Assembly: GCA_937872225.1 (NCBI GenBank)
Contig: CALMRZ010000069.1
Span: 1-47,804, forward strand
From: an uncultured Spirochaetota bacterium
Lineage (GTDB): Bacteria > Spirochaetota > UBA4802 > UBA5550
Reading direction: 5' to 3'
Length of the DNA: 47,804 nt
Shown: positions 16,093-24,519 of the stretch, one piece after another
Layout of the letters: every line of letters begins with the position of its first letter
How positions within the stretch are numbered: the stretch's first letter is position 1
Notes under the pieces: model-generated
The model's database searches: none
Told to the model about the DNA's origin: nothing
What the model saw: the letters and a program-made list of their open reading frames with translations, nothing else
Translations under genes and position numbers: made by a program

Positions 16093-18411
16093 ATGGAGTG
16101 GACCGATATCATCATCTCGTCAAAAAAAGAACCCCGGCTTTCGGATAATGCGCGCCTCGTGCTGGAAAAGCGCTATCTCGCCAAGGACGACAAGGGAAAT
16201 ATCATCGAAACACCGGTGGGCCTCTTCAAGCGCGTTGCCATGTACGTGGCCTCCGCGGATCTCATCTACGGGAAACCTGCCGCCGATGTCAACAGGCTGG
16301 CTGATGAATTTTACGATATGATGGTAGATCTCCAGTTCCTGCCCAACACACCCACGCTCATGAACGCCGGCAGACCCCTGGGGCAGCTCTCCGCGTGCTT
16401 CGTCCTCCCGGTGGAGGACTCCATGGACAAGATATTCGACGCGGTAAAGAACATGGCCCTCATCCATAAGAGCGGCGGCGGCACCGGCTTTTCGTTTTCA
16501 CGGCTCCGGCCCAAGGACGACATCGTCAAGTCGACCGCCGGTGTTTCAAGCGGCCCGGTTTCCTTCATGAACATTTTCAACGCCGCCACTGAAACTGTCA
16601 AACAGGGCGGTACGCGGCGCGGCGCCAACATGGCCATACTGTCCGTAAACCATCCTGATATCATTGATTTTGTCAGGGCGAAGGAGGATACAAACGCCCT
16701 GACAAACTTCAACATATCCGTCGCCCTTACGGATGAATTCATGGACGCGCTGGAGCGCGGCGGCGACTATCCCCTCATCAACCCCAATACGAAACAGGTG
16801 TCCTCCATGCTGAATGCCCGGGAGGTCTTCAACCTCATCGTGAGGAAGGCGTGGGAAAGCGGGGAACCCGGCATTATCTTCATAGACCGCATCAACGCGG
16901 CAAATCCTCTTAAGAAGATAGGCATGATAGAAAGCACCAACCCGTGCGGCGAGCAGCCGCTCCTCCCCTTCGAATCCTGCAACCTCGGTTCGATCAATCT
17001 GAACACGGTCATCAAAAAGCAGAAGGGATCATACGTCATTGATTATGATAAACTGCGGCAGATTACCAGGATGGCCGTCCGCTTCCTTGACAATATCATT
17101 GACCTCAACCGCTATCCCCTGGACCTGATTAAGGAAAACACCCTGGCAAACCGCAAGATCGGCCTCGGCATCATGGGCTTCGCCGATGTTCTTATACGCA
17201 TGGGCATCCCCTACAATTCCGATGACGCCGTAACAACAGCTGAATCAATCATGGCTGCCATACAGGAAGAATCAAAGCGCGCCTCGGAAGAGCTCGCCAG
17301 GGAACGCGGCGCTTTCCCGAACTTCTCCCTCTCCTCCTACGCGGACAACGGGCACACACCTCTTCGCAACGCCACCACTACCACCATAGCGCCCACCGGT
17401 ACCATCAGCATCATAGCCGGCACCTCCAGCGGCATAGAGCCGATCTACGCCCTCGCCTACCTGCGCAACGTTATGGACAACAACATTCTCGTTGAAGCGA
17501 ACCCCCTCTTCGAGGAAACCGCCCGGGAACAGGGGTTCCGTACCGATGACATCATGACCCGCATAGCCGAGCACGGCTCAGCTTCCGGCGTCGACGGGAT
17601 CCCCGAGGATATCCAGCGCATTTTCGTAAGCGCCCACGACATATCGCCGGAATGGCACATCAGGATCCAGGCCGCCTTCCAGAAGCACGTTGACAACGCG
17701 GTATCGAAGACAGTCAATTTCAGGGCCGACGCCACCATGGAGGAGATCGAGCAGGTCTACCTGATGGCATACCATCTCGGCTGCAAGGGCGTCACGGTAT
17801 ACCGCGACCAGTCCCGCGAAAACCAGGTCCTCGAAACCAGGTCCAGATCGGAAAAAAGGCCGTCGGCGGACGACGAGAAAGCCGCGGCCGCGGTCCAGGG
17901 ACATATCACCCCCCGGCCGCGCAGCGAGATCACGTGGGGGGCGACACGGAAGATGGCCACGGGCTGCGGCTCTCTCTACGTCACCATCAACCAGGACGAG
18001 CAGGGCCTCTTCGAAGTCTTTGCCGCAATGGGCAAGGGCGGCGGCTGCGCCGCGAGCCAGACCGAGGCCGTGAGCCGCCTCATTTCCCTGGCCCTGCGGA
18101 GCGGCATCGACAAGGAGCAGATCATCAAGCAGATAAAGGGCGTGCGCTGTCCCAACCAGGCATGGGAAAAGGGCGGGCGGATCTATTCCTGCGCCGACGC
18201 CATCGCCAAGGCCCTGGAACGGCATTCCGGCATAACACCGTCTTCAAATCCCAACGAGACCATCCATGAAGCGGCCAAGAACATCGCCGAGACAAACGGC
18301 AAAATCCGGGAAACGGTCATGGTCGGCGTATGCCCCGACTGCCACGGCCCGCTGGAATTCGAATCCGGATGCTCCGTATGCCGGGCCTGCGGATTCTCGC
18401 GGTGCGGATAG
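16093..18411 (+). CDS. nrdJ: Adenosylcobalamin-dependent (class II) ribonucleoside-diphosphate reductase
   Basis: Makes deoxyribonucleotides using a cobalamin-generated thiyl radical, without oxygen. 772 aa. The barrel core has the expected cysteines: C102 (LSACFVLP), the thiyl-radical Cys285 in NPCGE with N283 and E287, and C296 (ESCNLGS). There is no N-terminal ATP-cone, so allosteric activity control is probably lacking. After the catalytic core comes a TSCPD-type domain (about 605-715) and a Cys-rich tail, C747-x2-C750, C760, C763-x2-C766, C771, which shuttles electrons from thioredoxin. The start has AGGA six bases upstream. The thioredoxin gene begins nine bases after its stop, and that gene's ribosome-binding site overlaps the stop, so the pair is co-expressed. 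Confidence 0.95.
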   Translation: MEWTDIIISSKKEPRLSDNARLVLEKRYLAKDDKGNIIETPVGLFKRVAMYVASADLIYGKPAADVNRLADEFYDMMVDLQFLPNTPTLMNAGRPLGQLSACFVLPVEDSMDKIFDAVKNMALIHKSGGGTGFSFSRLRPKDDIVKSTAGVSSGPVSFMNIFNAATETVKQGGTRRGANMAILSVNHPDIIDFVRAKEDTNALTNFNISVALTDEFMDALERGGDYPLINPNTKQVSSMLNAREVFNLIVRKAWESGEPGIIFIDRINAANPLKKIGMIESTNPCGEQPLLPFESCNLGSINLNTVIKKQKGSYVIDYDKLRQITRMAVRFLDNIIDLNRYPLDLIKENTLANRKIGLGIMGFADVLIRMGIPYNSDDAVTTAESIMAAIQEESKRASEELARERGAFPNFSLSSYADNGHTPLRNATTTTIAPTGTISIIAGTSSGIEPIYALAYLRNVMDNNILVEANPLFEETAREQGFRTDDIMTRIAEHGSASGVDGIPEDIQRIFVSAHDISPEWHIRIQAAFQKHVDNAVSKTVNFRADATMEEIEQVYLMAYHLGCKGVTVYRDQSRENQVLETRSRSEKRPSADDEKAAAAVQGHITPRPRSEITWGATRKMATGCGSLYVTINQDEQGLFEVFAAMGKGGGCAASQTEAVSRLISLALRSGIDKEQIIKQIKGVRCPNQAWEKGGRIYSCADAIAKALERHSGITPSSNPNETIHEAAKNIAETNGKIRETVMVGVCPDCHGPLEFESGCSVCRACGFSRCG

Positions 18412-18420
18412 GAGGTGACC

Positions 18421-18855
18421 ATGGACTCCGTGCTCCTGCGATGCCAGTCCTGCGGGTCCGCCAACAGGGTCCGCGCCGATAAGCTCAGCAGCGGCCCCAA
18501 ATGCGGCAAATGCGGCGCGGCGCTCAACTTCCCCCGGAGTCCGGTCGAGGTTACCGCCGGGACCTTCAACAGAGAAGTCCTTTCATCCCCCGGGGCGGTG
18601 CTGGTCGAGTTCTGGACTCCCACCTGACCCCACTGCCTGGGCCTTCGTCCCGTGCTGGACGAACTCGCGGCCGAATTGGCCGGCACGGTGAAAATCGCGA
18701 CGGTCAACGCCATGGCGGAACAGGTCCTGGCGCGGCAGCATGACATTCGCGGCGTTCCCGCCTTTCATCTCTACCGCGGCGGCATTAAAATAAAGGAAAT
18801 AGCCGGCGCTATGCCCAAAGCCCAGCTGGCACAGTGGATCAGGTCTTCGCTCTGA
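18421..18855 (+). CDS. Zinc-ribbon thioredoxin with in-frame UGA: putative selenoprotein
   Basis: Thioredoxin of the TrxC (thioredoxin 2) type, 144 residues if UGA is read as selenocysteine. The N-terminal zinc ribbon has C8-x2-C11 and C28-x2-C31. The thioredoxin domain then gives VLVEFWTPT, TGA at 18625-18627, and PHC, so the active site reads W-T-P-T-Sec69-P-H-Cys72 where W-A-P-W-C-x-x-C is expected. Reading continues in the same frame with LRPVLDELAAEL, then IRGVPAFHLYRGG with cis-Pro113, and ends normally at 18855, so nothing is missing after the UGA. AGGAGG at 18411-18416 sets the ATG at 18421. It is in an operon with nrdJ and is probably its reductant. A plain nonsense mutation is possible but would have hit exactly the redox residue. 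Confidence 0.85.
18625..18627 (+). other. UGA codon predicted to encode selenocysteine
   Basis: In-frame TGA at codon 69 of the thioredoxin, replacing the N-terminal redox cysteine (U-P-H-C). This is the usual Cys/Sec exchange position in selenoproteins of the thioredoxin fold. The machinery genes (selA, selB, selC, selD) are not in this window. Confidence 0.8.
18644..18663 (+). promoter_or_regulatory. Putative bacterial SECIS hairpin
   Basis: Perfect 7-bp stem TTCGTCC (18644-18650) and GGACGAA (18657-18663) closing a 6-base loop CGTGCT. The stem starts 16 bases after the UGA, and the loop starts 23 bases after it. This fits the bacterial SECIS design as I know it: a stem-loop inside the coding sequence shortly after UGA with a G/U-containing apical loop that SelB binds. 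Confidence 0.65.
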
Positions 18856-18874
18856 CATGTCCCCGGAATAAAAA

Positions 18875-18900
18875 ACCCGCTCTTGCGAAGCGGGTCTGTT
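18875..18900. terminator. Bidirectional terminator between thioredoxin and STAS gene
   Basis: Stem ACCCGCT (18875-18881) with AGCGGGT (18889-18895) and a 7-base loop. It is flanked by AAAAA on the left (U-run for the minus strand) and CTGTTTTT on the right, so it can end both the nrdJ-thioredoxin transcript and the convergent STAS transcript. Confidence 0.8.
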
Positions 18901-18924
18901 TTTCATGGGATGATCGTCCTTGTT

Positions 18925-19341
18925 TCAGGCCGCGTCAAGCTCAAGAAAATCCTCCACGTCAAGGTAATGCAGTATCCTCCGCACCCCGTCTGAGAGTCCT
19001 TTAATGACAAGGGTTTTGTTCGATTTCTTCATCTTGTTCTTCAGCGCAATAAACATGCCCGCGGCCGATGAGTCGATCTGGACCACGCTGCTGAGATCGA
19101 GGACGATCCGGTCAGCCCTGGTTGACTGGAGCATCTTCTCGATGAATTCCAGGATAAACGAGGTGGTTGTGAAGACCAGTTCCCCCGTGAGAAACCGCAG
19201 GCGCATCTCGTTCCCGGATATTTCTGGTTTGATATAGTCCATTTTCATCTTATCGCAATTCAGAGCCCCGATGCCGTCAGCCGACCTGTCATGAACATCG
19301 ACCGTATTCATGAAACATGCTGATTCCAGCAAATTTTTCAT
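18925..19341 (-). CDS. STAS-domain protein, anti-sigma-factor-antagonist type
   Basis: 138 aa. The STAS fold covers about residues 40-136: LRFLTGELVFTTTSFIL, then IVLDLSSVVQIDSSAAGMFI with the phosphorylatable Ser in the DSSAAG loop, then LVIKGLSDGVRRILHYLDVEDFLEL. Such proteins are switched by a kinase/phosphatase pair in partner-switching or in signalling cascades common in spirochaetes. No kinase or RsbU-type phosphatase gene adjoins, so its partner is elsewhere. The first 40 residues have no clear domain, and internal ATGs at residues 11 and 32 are possible starts, since no good Shine-Dalgarno marks the first. Confidence 0.8.
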   Translation of the reverse strand: MKNLLESACFMNTVDVHDRSADGIGALNCDKMKMDYIKPEISGNEMRLRFLTGELVFTTTSFILEFIEKMLQSTRADRIVLDLSSVVQIDSSAAGMFIALKNKMKKSNKTLVIKGLSDGVRRILHYLDVEDFLELDAA

Positions 19342-19423
19342 GTGACATAATATATCGTGGCATTATTTCTATTTATTTACCCCTGAATGTCAAGAATTAT
19401 TTTATATTAAGAACATCGGGCAC

Positions 19424-19529
19424 TCTGTCATTTAGACGAATCCCGGTATTCAGGGATGAGGAGAAATCCTTTGTGGACATGCCGTCTACAGGATTTCTCA
19501 CCCCGGCAAGCGGGGTTCGAAATGACAGA
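19424..19529. repeat. 106-bp long palindromic (MITE/REP-like) repeat
   Basis: Outer arms TCTGTCATTT (19424-19433) and AAATGACAGA (19520-19529) are perfect inverted copies. Inside them, GAGAAATCCT (19461-19470) pairs with AGGATTTCTC (19490-19499), TGTGGAC pairs with GTCTACA except for one base, and the segments between (CGAATCCCGGTATTCAGGGAT and its C/G-rich counterpart) are imperfect inverted copies too. The TGTCATTTCGA...GAGAAATC theme is a known type of dispersed palindromic repeat in many bacterial genomes. It lies in the 246-bp gap between the STAS gene and the lipoprotein gene. It may form a strong RNA hairpin and act as a terminator. Confidence 0.75.
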
Positions 19530-19587
19530 TACATACAAGCACCGGGTTTACAAAATATTTTGCCGAGTGATCTAAGCCATACCTTTT

Positions 19588-20421
19588 CTACATCTGGATT
19601 ATCTTCAACCCGCCGGGAAGCTTCATGTCTTTAAAGGTTTTTACTTTTACAGGCGCGTTGAGCTGGATTTTCCTGAAGGTGATTTCAAGGCGCAGGGGTA
19701 CGCGTTGGGCGACGATCATGACACTCGAATAGATGCGGCTTGCCCCCTGGCCTACCGGGTTCTTTACATACAGCTCAATCCGTTCCCTTGTTTTCCTGTT
19801 TATGAGCAGGATCTTGTCAGGATCGTTCCCGCGGAACGAAATGGTCTGGTAGTAGTTCGGATTCTCCAGTATCAGCATCGATCCCTTCCCGTTATTGGCG
19901 ACAAGGCCCTGCTTCACGGAATATCCGCTTATCAGGGGGATGACCCCGGTGATCAGGTCGTGAAACATCCTGAAATCGATGCTGACGCCGCCATAGTTCG
20001 CCATGTCAATCGTCCTGGCATTGTCAACATACATCTTCTTCTCCACGGGATAATAGACGCGTATCACGTCGCCCTCCTGGAGAAGGGTCATGACGGGGCT
20101 CCTGAATATGAAGTCGACCACGGAAACATGCATCGCGCTCTGCTTCCGGTTGAACTCCATGCTGCCGAGCATCTTGTTTTTCTTCCCGCCGTAGGCCCCG
20201 TCAATGGTGAAATCAAGGGCATACGAATCCGGAGACCTGCGGTTGATATCGGCAATGGTGTCAACCATGGCCCGGATCCCGTCCTTTCCCGAGGGGTGAT
20301 ACTGGTCTTCCGGCGCGCTCTCATCGCGGAAGGCGCCCGTCGTGCACCCCCACACGGTCGAGGCCGCCAGCATGAGTGCTGCTATCCTTTTTTTCATGTG
20401 CGCGCCGTTACCTGTTCTCAT
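19588..20421 (-). CDS. Lipoprotein with LolA/LolB-like or DUF4292-like fold
   Basis: 277 aa from the ATG at 20421 (AAGGA upstream) or 269 aa from the ATG at 20397, whose product begins directly with the signal peptide MKKRIAALMLAASTVWGC; Cys in VWGC is the lipidation site. The mature domain has the pattern of outer-membrane lipoprotein carriers and insertion factors: SYALDFTIDGAYGGKK, GSMEFNRKQSAMHVSV, LLQEGDVIRVYYPVEKKMYV. It overlaps the end of the upstream TPR gene by 14 bp, so the two are translated together and probably work together in the periplasm or envelope. The fold call is by pattern only. Confidence 0.6.
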   Translation of the reverse strand: MRTGNGAHMKKRIAALMLAASTVWGCTTGAFRDESAPEDQYHPSGKDGIRAMVDTIADINRRSPDSYALDFTIDGAYGGKKNKMLGSMEFNRKQSAMHVSVVDFIFRSPVMTLLQEGDVIRVYYPVEKKMYVDNARTIDMANYGGVSIDFRMFHDLITGVIPLISGYSVKQGLVANNGKGSMLILENPNYYQTISFRGNDPDKILLINRKTRERIELYVKNPVGQGASRIYSSVMIVAQRVPLRLEITFRKIQLNAPVKVKTFKDMKLPGGLKIIQM

Positions 20422-22345
20422 ATTTCCTTATCTTGTCCTCGATCGCGTCCGCTTTTTTCATATCATTGGACCTGTGCCAGTACCTGAGGGCGCTGTCGAC
20501 CTTTCCCAGCTTGAGATAGGTGTCGCCGATATGATCGTACACCACGGGATCCGGTGCGTTTGCCTTGCGCAATTGTTCCTCGGCGGCCAGGAGCTTTTCG
20601 AGGGCCGCCCGGTAATCGCCCTTGCGGTAGTATGCCCAGCCCAGGGAATCGGTATAGGCGCCGTTATTCGGCTCAAGGTCGAGGGCCTTCTGGATCAGGC
20701 TCAGGGACTCTTCTATCTTCATGTTGTTGTCCGCGTAGAGGTACCCCAGGTAGTTATAGGCGCGGGCGCTCTGCGGGTTGAACCGGATGGCCTTTTCAAG
20801 GGACTCGATCGCCAGGTCGAGCTTCGACATCTTCTCCATGACGATGGCCAGGTAGAAATAATAGGTTTCGCTTTTCTCGTCAAGGGATATCGCCTGCTGG
20901 ATGTTGCGCTCCGCGGCGGGATAATCCTCCTGCCAGATCGACAGCAGGCCCTTGAAGAAATAGGGCCGGGAGTTGGACGGCTCCTTAGCCGACGCCCGGT
21001 TGAAATACTGCATCGCCGAGTCGTAGTCCTTTTTCATGCCGTAGAGGTAGCCGATATGGAGCATCAGGTCAAGGTCGGGCTGCAGGCTGTTCGCCTTGAT
21101 GAAGTTGTAGAGCGCCAGCGAATACTGCCGCGTCTCCTCATATGCCTTGCCCAGGTAGTAATAGACGCCGGGCACCCCGGGGTTGATCCTGCCGGCTTCC
21201 ATGAAACAGCGCTTCGATTCCTCGTACAGCCTGCTGTTATACATGAGGACGCCGGTGGTCACGTATTCGTTGAAGGCGGCGCTCCGGTCGCCCTTCCGGG
21301 CGTTGATCCGCGCCATGGCCAGGTGGACCGATATGGTGCGGGGGGAAAGTTTGAGCACGCTGGCCAGGAGCTTTTCAGCCATGTCGTCCTTGCGGATCAG
21401 CTCGCAGTAAAGCCCCCAGGCGAGGATCCCGCTCAGTGACCCGGTGTTCTTCGCCTGTCCCAGCAGGTTAACGGCCCTGATGTCATCGCGCAGGTAATAG
21501 ATCCTGCCGAGAATCGACAGGATGACCCGGTCGCCGGGACGCTTTTCATTGAACAGCAGCGCGTACCGCTCGGCGCCGGGAAGGTCATGCATGTCCATGC
21601 AGGTGAGGGCCAGGTAGTAAAGGGCGTCGATGTTTTCCTTATTGATGTTCAGGACGTTTTGGTACATCGCGACGGCCTGCAGCAGGTCGCCTTTCCGGTA
21701 GGCGATGTTCGCGAGACTGAGATACGACTGCTCCTTGTAATAGTCCTCGATGGGGAGCTGGTCGGAAAGGGCGATGACTTTCCCGTAGACGGCAGTGGCC
21801 CGTTCCGCGTCGTTCATGTTCTTGAAATAGTGCTCGCCGAGAATGAACATGATCTGGACCGATTCGGGCCGCTCCTTCAGGTAGTCTTCGAGGATGGCTG
21901 CGGCCTCCTCGTATTTTTTCTGCTTGAGGTATATGTTGTAAATCCTGTTGTAAACGCGCATGTCCGATTTGTTCACGGCAAGGGCTTTCCGGCCATAATC
22001 AAGGGAAAGGGCATAATCGTTCCGGAAGAAATAGCATTCTGAAAGCTGAAAATATATTTTATCCATTGCCGCGCCCTGGGCGCCGGCGTCCCTGAAGCAC
22101 TGGATCGCCTTTTTCAGATAGGCTTCCCGTTCCGATGAGTTGCGGTCCCGCAGGGCAATGTTCTTGTAATAAAGGCCCCAGCTGTACCGCGACCAGTCAG
22201 TCGCAATCGAGGGTATGTCCGACCCGGCATCGGACCGGTCGTGCTTTTTCTTCTCGGCGGCCATGCCCGGCTGCATGTCGGAAAAAACAGCAATGATGAA
22301 GGAGGTACAGCACAGAAGTACGGCAAAATTTTTTTTCACAACCAC
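20408..22345 (-). CDS. Exported TPR-repeat protein
   Basis: 645 aa. It starts at a GTG (22345, or 22339) with a signal peptide in the first 30 residues ending near GMAA. From about residue 45 to 635 it is made of tetratricopeptide repeats, roughly fifteen; typical motifs are ALSLDYGRKALAVNKSDM, LAIESLEKAIRFNPQSARAY, NYLGYLYADNN and GDYRAALEKLLAAEEQL. It is a scaffold for protein-protein contacts outside the cytoplasm. With the overlapping lipoprotein gene downstream it may form an envelope assembly module. No enzymatic domain is seen. Confidence 0.85.
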   Translation of the reverse strand: MVVKKNFAVLLCCTSFIIAVFSDMQPGMAAEKKKHDRSDAGSDIPSIATDWSRYSWGLYYKNIALRDRNSSEREAYLKKAIQCFRDAGAQGAAMDKIYFQLSECYFFRNDYALSLDYGRKALAVNKSDMRVYNRIYNIYLKQKKYEEAAAILEDYLKERPESVQIMFILGEHYFKNMNDAERATAVYGKVIALSDQLPIEDYYKEQSYLSLANIAYRKGDLLQAVAMYQNVLNINKENIDALYYLALTCMDMHDLPGAERYALLFNEKRPGDRVILSILGRIYYLRDDIRAVNLLGQAKNTGSLSGILAWGLYCELIRKDDMAEKLLASVLKLSPRTISVHLAMARINARKGDRSAAFNEYVTTGVLMYNSRLYEESKRCFMEAGRINPGVPGVYYYLGKAYEETRQYSLALYNFIKANSLQPDLDLMLHIGYLYGMKKDYDSAMQYFNRASAKEPSNSRPYFFKGLLSIWQEDYPAAERNIQQAISLDEKSETYYFYLAIVMEKMSKLDLAIESLEKAIRFNPQSARAYNYLGYLYADNNMKIEESLSLIQKALDLEPNNGAYTDSLGWAYYRKGDYRAALEKLLAAEEQLRKANAPDPVVYDHIGDTYLKLGKVDSALRYWHRSNDMKKADAIEDKIRKYENR

Positions 22346-22696
22346 TATCCATCACAGATTTTGATAATACAAAGATAGTACCGCAGGTCATTATTGTCAA
22401 TCATATTGGGACGTAAAAGGCGTCTCGCCGGACGGAATTGGTGAATCATGTAAATCACCACCCTTCGTTCATCAAACAGCGGATCACCGCCCTTCGTTAC
22501 GGGCGGTACAATATCCGGAATATCATGAAAGTTTTTTCAGGATTACAGAGGCATAAAAAATGGCTATTGAGCTTACGTCAGGTTATCATCCATATACTAT
22601 CCGAACGATATTAAAAAATTGACAAATATCCCTGTAACAATGTATATATTAATAGTGTCCGATCACCATGTGAATTAGATTTACAGGAGGATTACC
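22346..22696. other. Intergenic region with direct repeat, hairpin and promoter
   Basis: 351 bp between divergent genes. A 16-bp sequence occurs twice with one mismatch: ATCACCACCCTTCGTT (22454-22469) and ATCACCGCCCTTCGTT (22483-22498), 29 bp apart. The second copy is followed by GGGCGGT, giving a 7-bp hairpin ACCGCCC/GGGCGGT (22486-22507). The right end holds the promoter of the metallopeptidase gene. No small gene is evident. Confidence 0.45.
22619..22648 (+). promoter_or_regulatory. Sigma-70-like promoter of the YugP-type gene
   Basis: Perfect -35 TTGACA (22619-22624), an 18-base spacer and TATATA (22643-22648), about 50 bp before the start codon, which has its own AGGAGG at 22684-22689. 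Confidence 0.65.
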
Positions 22697-23395
22697 ATGT
22701 TCTATGGCATAGATCCGCTCTACTGGATGATGATGGCGCCGGTCCTGATACTGTCGCTGGTGGCCACCGTCAAGGTGAAGAGCACTTTCAATAAATATTC
22801 CAAGGTCATGTCCGCATCCGGCATGACCGGGGCCGACGCCGCCAGGGAGCTCCTCAGGAGGAACGGCCTCACCTCGATTACCGTTACCGAGACCGGGGGC
22901 TTCCTTTCTGACCATTACGATCCTTCAAAGAAAGTGATCCGCCTCTCCCCCAACGTGTTCCGGAGCAATTCCGTGGCCGCCATCGGCGTCGCCGCCCATG
23001 AGACGGGGCACGCCATCCAGCACGCGAAGGCGTATTCGCCCCTGGCCCTCCGCAACACCATGGTGCCGGTGGCCAACATCGGATCATCGCTTTCATGGAT
23101 CATAATATTCGCCGGCTTCATCCTCGGCTTCATGGGCCTGGTTAAGATCGGCATCGTGCTCTTCAGCGCGGTCGTCGTCTTCCAGGTGATCACGCTGCCG
23201 GTCGAATTCAACGCCTCATCGCGCGCCAAGGAAATGCTCGCTTCATACGGCCTGATCTCGCAGGGCGAACTCCAGGGGGTCCGCAAGGTCCTTTCCGCCG
23301 CGGCCATGACCTACGTGGCGGCGGCCGCGTCCTCCATCATGACCCTTCTCTACTTCCTCATCAGGGCGGGTCTGCTGGGCGGCAGGGACGATTAA
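22697..23395 (+). CDS. yugP: YugP-type zinc metallopeptidase, membrane-bound
   Basis: 232 aa. An N-terminal membrane segment (about 8-25) is followed by an N-terminal soluble part (SGMTGADAARELLRRNG), then LSDHYDPSKKVIRLSPNVF and the zinc motif AHETGHAIQHAKAYSPLALR, with HExxH in HETGH. Two more hydrophobic stretches follow near the C-terminus. The pattern and length match the YugP/neutral zinc metallopeptidase family, which is broadly conserved but of poorly known role, probably in membrane-protein quality control. It has its own promoter and a strong AGGAGG site. The YihY gene follows after about 125 bp. Confidence 0.88.
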   Translation: MFYGIDPLYWMMMAPVLILSLVATVKVKSTFNKYSKVMSASGMTGADAARELLRRNGLTSITVTETGGFLSDHYDPSKKVIRLSPNVFRSNSVAAIGVAAHETGHAIQHAKAYSPLALRNTMVPVANIGSSLSWIIIFAGFILGFMGLVKIGIVLFSAVVVFQVITLPVEFNASSRAKEMLASYGLISQGELQGVRKVLSAAAMTYVAAAASSIMTLLYFLIRAGLLGGRDD

Positions 23396-23521
23396 TTTTT
23401 TTCTTGAAATTCCCGGCGCTACCGATCAGACTGCGGCAGGGAAGGTGTATGCCCATCTCCCCTGCCGAATATCATCCATCGTACGGTAGAGGCCCGGACC
23501 GTGAGCACACAGGAGGGGCCT

Positions 23522-24487
23522 TTGCCGGACGGGCAATCTATGAACATCAGGAACATACTTCACACACTCACGAACACCCTGCTGAAGCCGGTCAGGACGG
23601 CCAGGGACTTTCTGCTGATCGATCTCCGCTCGGTCATTAAAAACTTCGGGGACCATGACGGGGAGCTCTCCACCTGCGCCCTGGCCTTCTTCCTTCTCAT
23701 TTCCTTCATCCCCCTCTCCCTGGTGATAATCGCCCTCATGAGCTTTTTCTACAAGTCCGACGCCCTTGCCGCCTTTTACGCGGCTCAGCTCAAGAGCCAG
23801 CTCCCCGCGATCGACATTGACCGCTTCGTGTCCGTCATCGACACGATCATATACAAGAAGCGCTACCTCGCCTTTATCTGGCTTCCCTTCCTGTTCTGGT
23901 GGGGGAGCTTCATCTTCGACATCATCGAGCGCGGCCTGGAAAAGGCCTTCCGCATCGGCGAGAGCAGGCGCTACTGGAAGGCAAAGGTCCGTCACTTCAT
24001 CATCATAGTGCTGATGGCCTTTTCCATCCTGGCCATAACCCTGTTTTCCAACTTTATCGCCATACTCAAGAACACCGGCCTTGCCCTCCTGGTCGAGTCG
24101 AACTTAAACGAGGTCGGCATCGTGAACAGCGTCGTTTCCGCCATCGAGGACATCCCCCTGATCCTCTCCTCCATCACGACACTGCTCATGAACACGGCCC
24201 TGGTCTTCATCATCTACCGCTTCATTCCGCCGAAAAAACTGACCAACATGTCTCTCTTCAAGGGGGCCCTCTTCGCGTCCTTCAGCTACGAGGTCGTGAA
24301 ATCGCTATTTTCTTATTATATAAGAGAGATCAATGATTACACCTCCATCTTCGGCTCCCTCAACACCATCGTCATCCTTATGATCTGGATATGGTACACC
24401 TGCTTCCTCTTCATCATAGGAGCCGAAATGGCATGGGTCTTCTATGAGAAAAGCGAGGAGGGACGCGAACTCGATTTCGAGAAGTGA
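23522..24487 (+). CDS. YihY/BrkB-family inner-membrane protein
   Basis: About 321 aa with six hydrophobic segments in the YihY layout: LSTCALAFFLLISFIPLS (helix 1), FIWLPFLFWWGSFIF (helix 2), FIIIVLMAFSILAI (helix 3), then IYRFIPPKKLTNMSLFKGA and the closing SIFGSLNTIVILMIWIWYTC. The family is widespread and its function is unsettled; it was once miscalled RNase BN. The start is uncertain: AGGAGG at 23511-23516 best fits the TTG at 23522, while a GTG at 23501 and an ATG at 23540 are also in frame. The stop overlaps the region before the UMF1 gene. Confidence 0.8.
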   Translation: MPDGQSMNIRNILHTLTNTLLKPVRTARDFLLIDLRSVIKNFGDHDGELSTCALAFFLLISFIPLSLVIIALMSFFYKSDALAAFYAAQLKSQLPAIDIDRFVSVIDTIIYKKRYLAFIWLPFLFWWGSFIFDIIERGLEKAFRIGESRRYWKAKVRHFIIIVLMAFSILAITLFSNFIAILKNTGLALLVESNLNEVGIVNSVVSAIEDIPLILSSITTLLMNTALVFIIYRFIPPKKLTNMSLFKGALFASFSYEVVKSLFSYYIREINDYTSIFGSLNTIVILMIWIWYTCFLFIIGAEMAWVFYEKSEEGRELDFEK

Positions 24488-24519
24488 CGTCTTCGAATCT
24501 ATCTGAAGGAGGCCGCATC

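Noticed and set aside
18415-18627. A stand-alone 70-aa zinc-ribbon protein and a separate small protein after 18652
   Set aside because: Both halves form one thioredoxin in the same frame around a UGA at the active-site position, so one selenoprotein gene explains them better.
20342-21439. Long open frame opposite the TPR gene
   Set aside because: It lies antisense to a gene with clear repeats and has no recognisable protein pattern; such frames are common opposite GC-rich genes.
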